A stretch of DNA of 64,000 nt from Bradyrhizobium sp. CB1015 (GTDB taxonomy: Bacteria > Pseudomonadota > Alphaproteobacteria > Rhizobiales > Xanthobacteraceae), in NCBI RefSeq assembly GCF_025200925.1, contig NZ_CP104174.1, forward strand, positions 6,200,001 to 6,264,000. Direction: 5' to 3'. A program made the translations under genes and the position numbers. Positions 1 to 7,902 of this stretch are shown piece by piece (the stretch's first letter is position 1; each line of letters starts with the position of its first letter). The notes beneath the pieces were generated by a model. It was given only the letters and a program-made list of their open reading frames with translations, was not told where the DNA came from and did no database searches.

Positions 1-36
1 GGGGTCTGGTCCTTCGGACCATCCCGGAATGACGGC
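1..36. repeat. End of a dispersed palindromic repeat
   Basis: A short perfect hairpin (arms at 7-12 and 16-21) is followed by the words CCCGGAATGAC at 24-34. The same words occur in the repeats at 22505-22543 and near 42986-43020, so this is probably the right end of a repeat whose other half lies outside the window. It is directly downstream of the msrB stop codon. Confidence 0.5.
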
Positions 37-44
37 TTGATTGC

Positions 45-557
45 CTACGTCGCCGACGCCGCAGCCGGGTGGAAGACCAAGCCGAAACCATCGATGCAAT
101 AGCGCAAGCCGGTCGGCTTCGGGCCGTCGTCGAAGACATGGCCGAGATGGCCGCCGCAGCGCCGGCAATGCACCTCGGTACGAACCATGCCGTAGGTGCG
201 GTCCTCGGTCTTGCCGACATTGCCTTCGATCGGTGCATAGAAGCTCGGCCAGCCCGTGCCACTCTCGAACTTGGTCTCGGACGTAAACAGCGGCAGGTCG
301 CAGCCGGCGCAGGCGAAGATGCCCTTGCGGTGCTCCTTCAAGAGCGGGCTGGAGCCCGGCCGCTCGGTGCCGTGGTTGCGCAGGATCTCATATTGCTGCG
401 GCGTGAGCTGGGCACGCCATTCGGCCTCCGTCTTCGTGATCTCGAACTTTTCCGCGGCCTTCTCGCCGGCCTCGGCAGGTGTTCCTCTCAGCCAGCGGAA
501 GGCCGTAAGGCCGAACAGGCCGGCGACAGTCGTGAGCAGGATGCGGCGGTCAAGCAT
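45..557 (-). CDS. msrB: Peptide-methionine (R)-S-oxide reductase, exported type
   Basis: Reduces methionine-R-sulfoxide in proteins back to methionine, using thioredoxin-type electrons. The 170-residue product has the two CxxC zinc pairs of the SelR/MsrB fold (CAGC and CRRC) and the C-terminal RYCI catalytic-cysteine block. The start at 557 is preferred over an upstream in-frame ATG at 584 because MLDRRILL begins an Arg-Arg plus hydrophobic segment that looks like a Tat-type or membrane-anchored leader, suggesting periplasmic action. The block after the catalytic Cys reads IDGFGLVF, which differs from the commonest INSASL version but is known in the family. It lies 88 bp downstream of the FAD oxidoreductase on the same strand and could be cotranscribed. 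Family assignment is secure; the export route is inferred. Confidence 0.93.
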   Translation of the reverse strand: MLDRRILLTTVAGLFGLTAFRWLRGTPAEAGEKAAEKFEITKTEAEWRAQLTPQQYEILRNHGTERPGSSPLLKEHRKGIFACAGCDLPLFTSETKFESGTGWPSFYAPIEGNVGKTEDRTYGMVRTEVHCRRCGGHLGHVFDDGPKPTGLRYCIDGFGLVFHPAAASAT

Positions 558-644
558 GTCATTCTCCGTGCGCGGGAAGTCCATGCCCTGAGATACGGGC
601 TTCGTCGGCCGACGTTACACGTTGAGGCGGGATTTTTCTCAGGT

Positions 645-2102
645 TTATTGCGAAACGCGGTCGTCCTGCACGACGGGTTCCACGGCTTCGACCGCAGCTT
701 TCGGCGGTGGTGCCGGCCGCGGCCGCACGCCGGGCGGCGCACGACGCGGACCGGTGCCGGCGGCGCGGTTGGCCTCGGCGAGGCGGGCCTCGCGTTCCCT
801 GTCCTTCACCCTGGCGCGCTCGCGATAGCGGGCGAGCGCACCTGCGGCGGCGGAGCTCGCCCTGCCCCAGATCCCGACCAGCTGGCCCGCGACGCGCCCC
901 GTGGCGCCGCCCGCCCAGACCAGCTCGAAGGGTGAGAACAGTTTCCAGCGCTCATCACCCCGCAAAATGCTGCGCGCGATCATCTGTCCGGCCATGGCCG
1001 AGGTGTTCATGCCCTGGCGGCCGAACCCGCTTGCCACCCACAGGCCTTTGCGCAGCTGGCCGATCTGCGGCATGCCGTGCACGGTCTGGCCGATGACGCC
1101 GCCGAACATGTCGGTGATCTCGACATTGCCGAGCTCGGGAAAGATCGTCCGGATCCGTCGCCTGACGGCACCGGCGAAGCGCTGCGGACGCGCCGCCCAG
1201 GTGGTCTCCGGGCTCTCCCACATCAGCCGGTCGCCGTCGACGATCCGGAAATGGTCGACACCGTCGGAATCCATCACCGATCCCTTGAAGGCGATAATCT
1301 CGTGCAGGCGCTCGCCGAGCGGCGCGGTCACGCCGGCATAGCGCCAGACCGGCAGCAGCGTCTCCGACAGGCGCTTCAACGGCGCGCCGAGATGAATGTT
1401 GCCGGCGAGCACGATGTGACTCGCGCGCAGCCGCGCCGAGGGCGTGACGATGCGCTTGCGGATGCCGGAATGATCGATGCTGACGACCGGCGTCTCCTCG
1501 AAGATGCGGGCGCCTGCCCGCCGCGCCAGCGCCGCAAGGCCGTGCACATATTTGCGGCCGTCGAGCTGGAACGCTTTTGGATAATACACGCCGTGGAAGT
1601 AATGATCGGTCTTGAGCACCGCGCGGACGCGATCGGCCTGCCAGCCCTCGACCTCGGTATCGAAATCCTCGTTCAGCATCTGCAACCGGCTGATCAGCCG
1701 GTCGCCGGCATCGACGTTCGAGACCTCCAGCACGCCGTCGCGAAGGCCGATCCCCGGCATGTTCTCTTCGCTGGAGTTGGCCCTGACGAACTCGGCGCCC
1801 TCCTTCGACAGCGTCCACAATTCGCGGGCATCCTCGAAGCCGATGCGCTCGATCAGGTCCGCGAGCGGCAGCGCAAAGCCCGGCATCACGGTGCCGAGCT
1901 GGTTGCCGGAGGCGTTCCAGCCGATATGCCGGCCCTCGAGCACCGCGACGCTGGCCCCGAGCCGGGCCGCTTCCAGCGCGATGGAAAGCCCGGCAAGCCC
2001 CGCCCCGATCACACAAATATCGGCATCGAGATCGAACGAAAGCCGCACGCGGTCGCGAAAGCCGGCTTCTTCCTGGGACACGCTTGTGAAAGTCTCGCTC
2101 AT
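645..2102 (-). CDS. FAD-dependent amino-acid/amine oxidoreductase (DAO family)
   Basis: A 485-residue flavoprotein of the D-amino-acid oxidase (DadA/OrdL/PuuB) superfamily. A Rossmann FAD site, GAGLAG, lies near residues 33-38, and a second FAD-contact region near residues 355-375 contains VASGFGRQGM. Residues 60-75 (GWNASGNQLG) match the substrate-side loop of gamma-glutamylputrescine oxidase-like members. The last ~60 residues are a charged, proline-rich tail without an obvious fold, an addition to the usual ~430-residue family length. Substrate cannot be deduced. It is transcribed away from sixA, with about 90 bp between the two starts, and heads towards msrB. Confidence 0.85.
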   Translation of the reverse strand: MSETFTSVSQEEAGFRDRVRLSFDLDADICVIGAGLAGLSIALEAARLGASVAVLEGRHIGWNASGNQLGTVMPGFALPLADLIERIGFEDARELWTLSKEGAEFVRANSSEENMPGIGLRDGVLEVSNVDAGDRLISRLQMLNEDFDTEVEGWQADRVRAVLKTDHYFHGVYYPKAFQLDGRKYVHGLAALARRAGARIFEETPVVSIDHSGIRKRIVTPSARLRASHIVLAGNIHLGAPLKRLSETLLPVWRYAGVTAPLGERLHEIIAFKGSVMDSDGVDHFRIVDGDRLMWESPETTWAARPQRFAGAVRRRIRTIFPELGNVEITDMFGGVIGQTVHGMPQIGQLRKGLWVASGFGRQGMNTSAMAGQMIARSILRGDERWKLFSPFELVWAGGATGRVAGQLVGIWGRASSAAAGALARYRERARVKDREREARLAEANRAAGTGPRRAPPGVRPRPAPPPKAAVEAVEPVVQDDRVSQ

Positions 2103-2194
2103 AGCGTTTCTTAAGATACCAACCGGGCGGCTGTCACCTTGTCCTCAACCGGCGCCTGTAGATTATCCTGGACGTGGAACGATTCGAGAATGCC

Positions 2195-2731
2195 ATGCGC
2201 CGTTTGATGCTGCTGCGTCACGCCAAGACCGAGACCGACGCACCGAGCGGCCGTGACCAGGACCGCCGGCTCGATGACCGCGGCCACAAGGATGCCGCGC
2301 AGATGGGCGACTGGATCGCCGCCCATCCGCCCTTTCCCGATACCGTATTGGTGTCCCACGCCGTCCGGGCCCGGCAGACCTGGGACATCGCCTGGGAGGC
2401 GATGAAGGACCGCGTCCCGGCGCCGCAGGTCGAGGTCCTGCCGGAACTCTACGGCGCCGATCCCGCGCAGATCCTGGACACCATTCGCACGGCAACCGCC
2501 CCGGCTAATCCGAAGCGGTTGCTGCTGATCGGCCACAATCCCGGCATGCACGAGGTCGCCCTGATGCTGATCGGCGGCGGTGATCCCGATGGCGCCAAGG
2601 CACTCGGCCACAACCTGCCCACGGCGGGGCTTGCGATCTTCGACTTTGACGTCAAGGATTGGGATGCCGTGGCCTACCGCCGCGGCAAGCTGGTGCTGTT
2701 CGTCAGCCCCAAGCTGCTTCGATCGGGCTGA
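2195..2731 (+). CDS. sixA: SixA-type phosphohistidine phosphatase
   Basis: A 178-residue histidine phosphatase. The catalytic LRHAKTE motif is at the extreme N terminus, and the second catalytic histidine is in the LIGHNPGMHE block near residue 117, the arrangement of SixA, which removes phosphate from phosphohistidine in phosphorelay or PTS proteins. The ATG at 2195 is chosen over an in-frame GTG at 2174 because it puts the RHG motif at residues 6-8 as in homologues. The partner histidine protein is unknown; an Hpt-domain protein is present further along at 26252-26626, but no link is shown. Confidence 0.88.
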   Translation: MRRLMLLRHAKTETDAPSGRDQDRRLDDRGHKDAAQMGDWIAAHPPFPDTVLVSHAVRARQTWDIAWEAMKDRVPAPQVEVLPELYGADPAQILDTIRTATAPANPKRLLLIGHNPGMHEVALMLIGGGDPDGAKALGHNLPTAGLAIFDFDVKDWDAVAYRRGKLVLFVSPKLLRSG

Positions 2732-2781
2732 TCGCGCGACGTACCGGCAAGACGTCCTGACCGGAAGATTTGGAGGCGCAG

Positions 2782-3207
2782 ATGTTCAAGTCCATCCTCG
2801 TGCCCATCGACCTCGCCGACACCGATCTCGCCAAGCCGGCGATCGCGACCGCGGCGACGTTGTCGCAGACCTGGAGCGGCACCGTGCGTCTGCTCAACGT
2901 GCTGCCGATGACGCCGGTGATGCTGGCCGAATACGTCCCGGCCGATTTCGACGAGCAGCAGCGCCAGACCTCGGAAGAGGCCCTCGCCATCGTCGCACGC
3001 GAATCCGGCATCGAGCCTTCCCGCATCTCCAGCGTGGTGCGCCAGGGCGGCATCTATCACGAGATCCTGGAGGAAGCCGTGCACATGAAGGCCGATTTGA
3101 TCGTGATGACCTCGCACCGGCCGGCGATGCGCACCTATTTCCTCGGCTCCAACGCCGGCCACGTCGTGCGCTACGCCAAGTGCTCGGTGCTGGTGGTGAG
3201 GCATTGA
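2782..3207 (+). CDS. Universal stress protein (UspA family)
   Basis: A 141-residue single Usp domain: N-terminal FKSILVPIDLAD strand-loop and a C-terminal ATP-binding-type loop (GSNAGHVVRYAKCSVLVVRH), giving the usual G-x9-G-S/N-like pattern in slightly divergent form. The ATG at 2782 follows a good GGAGG Shine-Dalgarno at 2772-2776, so the in-frame TTG at 2770 is not used. Function is generic: stress survival through nucleotide binding. The gene sits 50 bp after sixA and 10 bp before the next membrane protein, so a three-gene unit is likely. Confidence 0.9.
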   Translation: MFKSILVPIDLADTDLAKPAIATAATLSQTWSGTVRLLNVLPMTPVMLAEYVPADFDEQQRQTSEEALAIVARESGIEPSRISSVVRQGGIYHEILEEAVHMKADLIVMTSHRPAMRTYFLGSNAGHVVRYAKCSVLVVRH

Positions 3208-3217
3208 ACCCGGAGCG

Positions 3218-3679
3218 ATGGTCGTGAAGCAATGGTGGCGGAGATGGACCTACGATGTCCCGCTCGCGATCGGTGATGCCTTGTGGGAGGTGCTGGTCGT
3301 CCAACTGGCGGCGCTGCTGGACAGCCTGACTCTGCGAAAGGTCATCGCCTTCATCCCCGTCGTGATCCTCGTGCTCGCCTACTACCACAGGATTCCAATT
3401 CCCCCAGAACTCATGCTGGTCGGCGACTTCCTCGCCTATATCGACATCTTCTTCGTGCTGATCCTGTTCGGCGTGATGAGCCGCGTCACCACGATCCTGT
3501 TCGTCGTCAAACAGGTGGCGGCAGCGTTTGCTGCATTCACGAGCAATGTCGCTTCACGCTTGCAGCGCCTGGATGTCCGCCATCGACGCCAACGCAGCGC
3601 CTCACGGCCTCTCCGCAAACCGTGCAGAACTGAAGACGATCGAGCATTCGACAGAGCATGGGAGGTCGCGATCGCCTGA
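3218..3679 (+). CDS. Small membrane protein of unknown function
   Basis: A 153-residue protein beginning MVVKQWWRRW with two predicted transmembrane helices (about residues 41-58 and 69-92) and a basic, low-complexity C-terminal tail. I do not recognise a family. It starts 10 bp after the universal stress protein, so it probably shares its transcript. The last 40 residues are arginine-rich and may not be conserved. Confidence 0.65.
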   Translation: MVVKQWWRRWTYDVPLAIGDALWEVLVVQLAALLDSLTLRKVIAFIPVVILVLAYYHRIPIPPELMLVGDFLAYIDIFFVLILFGVMSRVTTILFVVKQVAAAFAAFTSNVASRLQRLDVRHRRQRSASRPLRKPCRTEDDRAFDRAWEVAIA

Positions 3680-3691
3680 TCCCGCGGTCGC

Positions 3692-3958
3692 TCACAGATA
3701 TCGCGACAGCAGAGAGGGCAGGATGGGTAGAGCACTTGCGAAACCCATCATGCATCCGCGACGAGAATGCGGGATGGGGTTTTGCTTCGCTCTACCCACG
3801 TGCCAAATGCTCCGCCTCTCGTGCCCCGGACGCAGCGCAGCGTCTCTTCGACGATGCGCTGCAGAGCCGGGGCCCATGCAACAGCGAGTGCGGTTCGCTG
3901 GTCCCGGCTCTGCGCAGCAGCGTTTCGCGCTGCAGCGCGTCCGGGACACTGGACCGGA
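3692..3958. repeat. Palindromic repeat island next to a duplicated DUF1127 gene end
   Basis: There is no convincing gene in this stretch. It begins with a 19-bp sequence (3692-3710) that repeats with one mismatch at 3959-3977, where it encodes the last residues and stop of the DUF1127 gene. Between them are a perfect inverted repeat TGGGTAGAGC / GCTCTACCCA (3724-3733 and 3789-3798) and a second GC-rich mirrored block (about 3815-3950) rich in GCAGCG/CGCTGC words. Short open frames here on both strands are low-complexity products of the repeats. Confidence 0.7.
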
Positions 3959-4195
3959 TCACAGATACCGCGACAGCTCGGCCTTGAACTGCCCGTACAC
4001 AGCATCCTCGATCTGGCTGCGCGTGATGCCGATGTCGCGCAGGGCGCGATCGTCGAGCTCGTTCAGCGTCTTGACCGCGGAGCGGCGCTCCAGGCGGTCG
4101 AACAGCGCAGTGACGCCCAGGGCAAGGGCACTGAAAAATCCGCTGGATGAGGATGGGCGTAAAGTCCGCCCGGCAGTTTGCGAGATCGTGGTCAT
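3959..4195 (-). CDS. DUF1127 family small protein
   Basis: A 78-residue protein whose C-terminal half carries the DUF1127 pattern: LNELDDRALRDIGITRSQIE, an arginine-rich, RNA- or regulator-associated motif common in alphaproteobacteria. The start at 4195 (MTTISQTAGR) is preferred to an upstream in-frame ATG at 4273, because it gives the usual short N-terminal segment with a hydrophobic patch (FFSALALGVTALFDRL). Known members influence RNA turnover and metabolism; no specific role can be assigned here. It is divergent from the MocR-type regulator and ends in a 19-bp sequence duplicated at 3692-3710. Confidence 0.85.
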   Translation of the reverse strand: MTTISQTAGRTLRPSSSSGFFSALALGVTALFDRLERRSAVKTLNELDDRALRDIGITRSQIEDAVYGQFKAELSRYL

Positions 4196-4332
4196 TCTTC
4201 TTCTCCGGCCTATCGTCCCGCGCGGCGAAGCAGGTGCCGTTGGCGCGGACGCTTGTGGGCGCCTGCACCTCATTTGCCGTCGGATTGCTCTCGCTCCCCT
4301 CGGCTCAATCGCGGAACTTGATGGAACTTAAA

Positions 4333-4356
4333 TGCTCCAGTACACTCCTCGGAGCA
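4333..4356. promoter_or_regulatory. Inverted repeat TGCTCC-N12-GGAGCA, possible operator
   Basis: A perfect 6-bp inverted repeat with a 12-bp spacer ends 25 bp before the ATG of the MocR-type regulator, in the intergenic region shared with the DUF1127 gene. Position and symmetry suit autoregulation by a GntR-type DNA-binding domain. This is inference from position only. Confidence 0.3.
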
Positions 4357-4381
4357 AGCAAAACATTGCTCTCGGTGCAAT

Positions 4382-5725
4382 ATGTCCAAGTTCGAGTACG
4401 TGAAGCTCGCCGATGCCATTGCGGCCGATATCACTAACGGCACGTTAAGGCCCGGCGACCGGCTGCCGCCGCAGCGCAATTTTGCCTATGATCGCGGTAT
4501 CGCGGTCTCGACCGCGAGCCGGGTTTATACGGAATTGCTCCGCCGCGGCCTCGTGGTCGGCGAGGTCGGGCGCGGCACGTTCATCTCCGGCGACGTCAGG
4601 CGTGAAGTCGAGACGATGAGCGAGCCGGCCGACGCGCGCATCAATCTCGAGGTCAATTACCCGCTCTTGCCGCAGCAATGGGCGATGATCGCCAAGAGCC
4701 TCGCGGGGCTCGAGCGCATCGACGCGATGGAATCCGCGCTGCGCGTTTCGACCAGCACCGGCACCAAGAGTGCGCGTATGGCTGCTGCCGCCTATCTCGC
4801 CCGCAAGGATTTTGCGCCTCAGCCCGAGCAGATCTTCTTCACCGCCAACGGCAAGCAATCGCTCGCAGCCGCGCTTGCCGCGCTCGTGCCCACCGGCGGC
4901 CGCTGCGGCGTCGAGGCGCTGACCTATCCCTACGTCAAGAGCATCGCCGCGCGGTTAGGCGTGACGCTGGTCCCGATTCCCATGGACGAATTCGGCGCGC
5001 GGCCCGACGCCATCCAAAAGGCCCATCGCGAGGCGCATTTGTCGGCGCTGTATCTCCAGCCCATCATCCAGAATCCGCTCGGCGTCACCATGAACGCGGC
5101 GCGGCGCGCCGACATCATGCGCGTCGCCGAGAAGCTCGATCTCACCATCATCGAGGACACCGTCTACGGCTTCCTCGCCGACGACACGCCGCTCGCGGCG
5201 CTCGGCCCCGATCGCTGCATCGTGCTCGACAGCCTGTCCAAGAAGGTCGCGCCGGGGCTGGCGCTCGGCATCCTCGTCGCCCCGCCACATCTGCGCGAGA
5301 GTGTGATGAGCGCGGTGCGCACCGGCGGCTGGATCGCCTCCGGCCATGCGCTCGCGGCCGGACAGCGGCTGATGGCCGACGGCACCGTCGCCGAGCTGAC
5401 GCGGCTGAAGCGCATCGACGCCGCGCGCCGCCAGCAGACCGCCGCAAGGCTGCTCGCCGGCTACCAGATCGCCGCCGATCCGCGCTCCTATCATCTCTGG
5501 CTGACGCTGCCGCCGCACTGGCGCTCGCAGACATTCGTCGCCGCGGCAGCAAGGCGCGGCATCGCGCTGACGCCGTCCTCGACCTTCGCGATCGCGCACG
5601 GTCATGCGCCGAACGCGGTGCGGCTCGCGCTCGCCCCGCCCTCGCCCGAGCAGCTCGATTCCGGCCTGCGCACCGTCGTCTCGCTGCTCGGCACCAAGGA
5701 GGACGATTTCGATTCGACGGAGTAG
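4382..5725 (+). CDS. MocR/PdxR-type regulator: GntR HTH fused to aminotransferase-like domain
   Basis: A 447-residue protein with a GntR-type winged helix at residues 1-70 (LRPGDRLPPQRNFA, VSTASRVYTELLRRG, GEVGRGTFI) followed by a fold-type I aminotransferase domain. PLP-site features are visible: NPLGVT near 231, IIEDTVYG with D259 and Y262, and the SLSKK motif with the probable Schiff-base lysine K287. Such proteins sense PLP or amino compounds and rarely act as enzymes. No adjacent PLP-biosynthesis or aminotransferase operon reveals the target. It is divergent from the DUF1127 gene, with a candidate operator between them. Confidence 0.9.
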   Translation: MSKFEYVKLADAIAADITNGTLRPGDRLPPQRNFAYDRGIAVSTASRVYTELLRRGLVVGEVGRGTFISGDVRREVETMSEPADARINLEVNYPLLPQQWAMIAKSLAGLERIDAMESALRVSTSTGTKSARMAAAAYLARKDFAPQPEQIFFTANGKQSLAAALAALVPTGGRCGVEALTYPYVKSIAARLGVTLVPIPMDEFGARPDAIQKAHREAHLSALYLQPIIQNPLGVTMNAARRADIMRVAEKLDLTIIEDTVYGFLADDTPLAALGPDRCIVLDSLSKKVAPGLALGILVAPPHLRESVMSAVRTGGWIASGHALAAGQRLMADGTVAELTRLKRIDAARRQQTAARLLAGYQIAADPRSYHLWLTLPPHWRSQTFVAAAARRGIALTPSSTFAIAHGHAPNAVRLALAPPSPEQLDSGLRTVVSLLGTKEDDFDSTE

Positions 5726-5735
5726 GGCTCTCATC

Positions 5736-5788
5736 TGACGCGTTTTCTTCACGCGAACCGGTACCCACTTCGCTCGAAAACGCTTTAG
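5736..5788 (-). repeat. Dispersed repeat family A, copy 1
   Basis: About 53 bp with inverted ends (GCGTTTT / AAAACGC). Near-identical copies lie at 17948-18002 and 44139-44194, and a variant at 26166-26220; this copy is in the opposite orientation. Its CTAAAGCG end supplies the TAA stop codon of the membrane-protein gene that ends at 5785. Confidence 0.85.
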
Positions 5789-6384
5789 GGCAGCAGGGCC
5801 TTCGGCACGCGATCGAAGCTATAGCTCTGCGGCCGGTTGCGCCGCACGAAGCCGCCGACCTGCCAGGCGAACAGCGCGGCGAAGCCGAGGATGAACAGCA
5901 CGCCGGCGAATTCGCCGGTCAGAAGCGCGCGGATCAGGAGCCCCGCCATCGCCACAGCGAGCACGGCCAGGAACGCCAGCACCGCCGCATAGGTGTTGCG
6001 GCCGAGGCCCGCGGTCAATTCGGCGCGACTGCCCGCCTTCGCCATCCGCGCATGCAGCTCGATCAGGAAATCGCGAAAGCCGTTGTCCTGCGGCGCCATC
6101 AGGGCAGCGGTCTGCCAGCTCGTCGACAGGATCGCGATGCGGCCGCCGCCGGCGCGGCTGATATCGGCGCGGAAGCGGTGCTGCTGCATCGACACCGGGC
6201 GGAACGACAGCCGGATCGCCGAGATCTCGTCATAGCGCCACAGGCCGGAGCGGCCGGCGATGTGCCAGGACAGCCCCTGCTCCGTCAGCTCGAAGCGATG
6301 CGCCGAGCCGATCAGCGAGGCCTTGTAGGCGTAGCTCGTGGCCGAACCGGCTTCAGCTCCCGGCATGTCGATCAATGATCCCAT
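5785..6384 (-). CDS. Two-helix membrane protein of unknown function
   Basis: A 199-residue protein. The N-terminal ~120 residues look soluble and beta-rich with a PH-like flavour (FELTEQGLSWHIAG, LWRYDEISAIRLSF). Two adjacent C-terminal transmembrane helices follow (approximately residues 131-175), then a short cytoplasmic tail. The start could be 6384 or 6366; the longer open frame to 6480 would run into the divergent gene beginning at 6432. The stop codon lies in a family A repeat. No function is recognised. Confidence 0.7.
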   Translation of the reverse strand: MGSLIDMPGAEAGSATSYAYKASLIGSAHRFELTEQGLSWHIAGRSGLWRYDEISAIRLSFRPVSMQQHRFRADISRAGGGRIAILSTSWQTAALMAPQDNGFRDFLIELHARMAKAGSRAELTAGLGRNTYAAVLAFLAVLAVAMAGLLIRALLTGEFAGVLFILGFAALFAWQVGGFVRRNRPQSYSFDRVPKALLP

Positions 6385-6431
6385 CGGCGATCGGCTTGCG
6401 CGATCGCCCCCCTCCATCCTACAAGCGAGGC

Positions 6432-6866
6432 ATGGCTGAGACGACCTTTTTCCCCCGCCGCCTGATTCTCGGCGCCGCAATGATCTCCGGTGTGTTGCTC
6501 GCGCTCGCGGTGCACATGCTGGGCGCGCGCTACGGCCTCGACCTCGGCGGCCTCTGGCGCTCCGACACGCACGAGTTCATTCCGTCGGGCGCTGCGATTG
6601 CCTGGTGGCTGATTGCCACCGTCGGCTTCTCCGGCGGCTATTTCACGGCGAGCCTGATGCAGAGCGCCGTCTCCGGACAGATCCCGCAGCGGATGCGGCA
6701 ATTCCTGATCGCGGTTGGCGTGCTCCTGCTTGCGGGAGCGGGTCAGGCGGCGTCGGCGCCGAGCCCGATCCCGACCGTATCGGGCGTGCTCGCCGGGCTT
6801 GCCGCCCTGTGTCTCGGCGCCGTGATGGCGTTCTGCGGCGCGCATTTCGCGCTGCGCCGAAGCTGA
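6432..6866 (+). CDS. Four-helix membrane protein of unknown function
   Basis: A 144-residue protein with four predicted transmembrane helices (about residues 10-30, 55-75, 85-105 and 115-140). The ATG at 6432 follows GCGAGG and leaves only ~47 bp to the divergent neighbour, so the two genes probably share a compact bidirectional promoter. No recognised domain. Confidence 0.7.
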   Translation: MAETTFFPRRLILGAAMISGVLLALAVHMLGARYGLDLGGLWRSDTHEFIPSGAAIAWWLIATVGFSGGYFTASLMQSAVSGQIPQRMRQFLIAVGVLLLAGAGQAASAPSPIPTVSGVLAGLAALCLGAVMAFCGAHFALRRS

Positions 6867-6913
6867 CCTCTCAAGCCGACGCGCAGCCGCGGCCATAGCT
6901 TCGAAATACATGC

Positions 6914-6946
6914 AAAAAAGAAAACGCCGCGCGTTGCCGCGCGGCG
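6914..6946 (-). terminator. Rho-independent terminator of the YciE-like gene
   Basis: A perfect 9-bp GC stem CGCCGCGCG / CGCGCGGCG (6925-6933 and 6938-6946) with a TTGC loop is followed, on the minus strand, by a T-rich tract (A-rich at 6914-6924 on the plus strand). It lies just after the stop codon of the ferritin-like gene. Confidence 0.8.
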
Positions 6947-6968
6947 CGTTCTGGCTGCATTGTTGCGA

Positions 6969-7475
6969 CTAGCTCGCCGCGCGCAGGTTCACCTTGCTCT
7001 CGGCAAGAACCGTCAGCTTCTTGTCGGTCGCCTTCTCTTCCTCGAGCGTCTTGGCGAGCACCGCCGCACAATCATTGCGGCCGAGCTGCTTGGCCCAGGC
7101 GATCAGGCTGCCGTAGCGGACGATCTCGTAGTGCTCCGCGGCCTGCGCCGCGTTGATCAGGGCCGCGTCGAGCACCGCCTTGTCGGCAACTTCGCCGGCG
7201 GTCTCGTCGGCTTCCTCGATGATGCCGTCGATGGCCGGGCAGTCGACCGCCTTCACGGCGACGCCGTGCATCTTGAAGACCTCCTCGAGCCGCGCAACGT
7301 GCTGCTTAGTTTCCTCGAGGTGCGTCAAAAAGCCCTGTTTCAGCTGCGGATCAGTGGCCTTGCTCGCCATCTTCGGCAGCGCCTTGGTGAGCTGCTGCTC
7401 GGCGTAATAGATGTCCTGGAGCTGATGCACGAACAGGTCGTTCATGGTCTTGATGTCTCTTGTGAACAGTCCCAT
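6969..7475 (-). CDS. YciE/YciF-type ferritin-like protein (DUF892)
   Basis: A 168-residue all-helical protein of the DUF892 ferritin-like family. The four-helix pattern carries E/H metal-ligand candidates: QDIYYAEQQLTKAL near 20-33, HLEETKQHVARLEEVF near 52-68, AAEHYEIVRYGSL near 112-124, and a final helix with LEEEKATDKKL. In enteric bacteria the family belongs to the general stress regulon. A perfect EcfG-type promoter upstream (7566-7590) supports stress control here as well. The start ATG follows GAGAGGAT. The transcript ends at a strong terminator. Confidence 0.92.
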   Translation of the reverse strand: MGLFTRDIKTMNDLFVHQLQDIYYAEQQLTKALPKMASKATDPQLKQGFLTHLEETKQHVARLEEVFKMHGVAVKAVDCPAIDGIIEEADETAGEVADKAVLDAALINAAQAAEHYEIVRYGSLIAWAKQLGRNDCAAVLAKTLEEEKATDKKLTVLAESKVNLRAAS

Positions 7476-7565
7476 CGTTCCGATCCTCTCGGGTCTTGGA
7501 ACACGGAGGGCGCCGGCTTGTAGTCAAGCCGCAGGTTCCGCCATGTTCGATTGCTGATGGAGCCT

Positions 7566-7590
7566 AACGACCACGCGGTATCGACGTTCC
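7566..7590 (-). promoter_or_regulatory. EcfG-type general stress promoter
   Basis: On the minus strand the sequence reads GGAAC, 16 bp, CGTT, an exact match to the EcfG consensus (GGAAC-N16/17-CGTT) used in the PhyR-EcfG general stress response of alphaproteobacteria. The -10 element is 91 bp from the ATG of the YciE-like gene and points at it. Confidence 0.75.
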
Positions 7591-7902
7591 GAAAAGTCCG
7601 ATACGGCTTGCGCTGGAACAATGCGGACGGCGCCAGGATTTGACATCGTGTCGGCACAATGAACGCACGAATGGAGCCGGGTTTCACGACTCAATATGCT
7701 TAACGCGCCGCCGATATGAACCGCGTATGACAAAGTTGCCGGCCGAACGCAGAACCTATTGTTGTCAAGGGCTGCACAAGCCGCTGATTTTGCCTTAAAT
7801 GAGCTGGATCATGCCTCGCGATCGATGCCTGCCTTTGGCCGTGATCGCACCCGATCGGCCAATGCCTGGCCCGGTCGGTCTTGCCCCCCGCCGGGAGGAT
7901 GA
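7591..7902. other. Intergenic stretch without recognised content
   Basis: This lies between the EcfG promoter and the next gene. Short open frames are not protein-like. No inverted repeat, terminator or known promoter consensus stands out. It presumably contains the promoter of the following membrane protein. Confidence 0.5.

Noticed and set aside
4678..6378. 566-codon frame overlapping the MocR gene in another frame
   Set aside because: It is arginine- and histidine-rich chance coding across two real genes, without ribosome site or domain.
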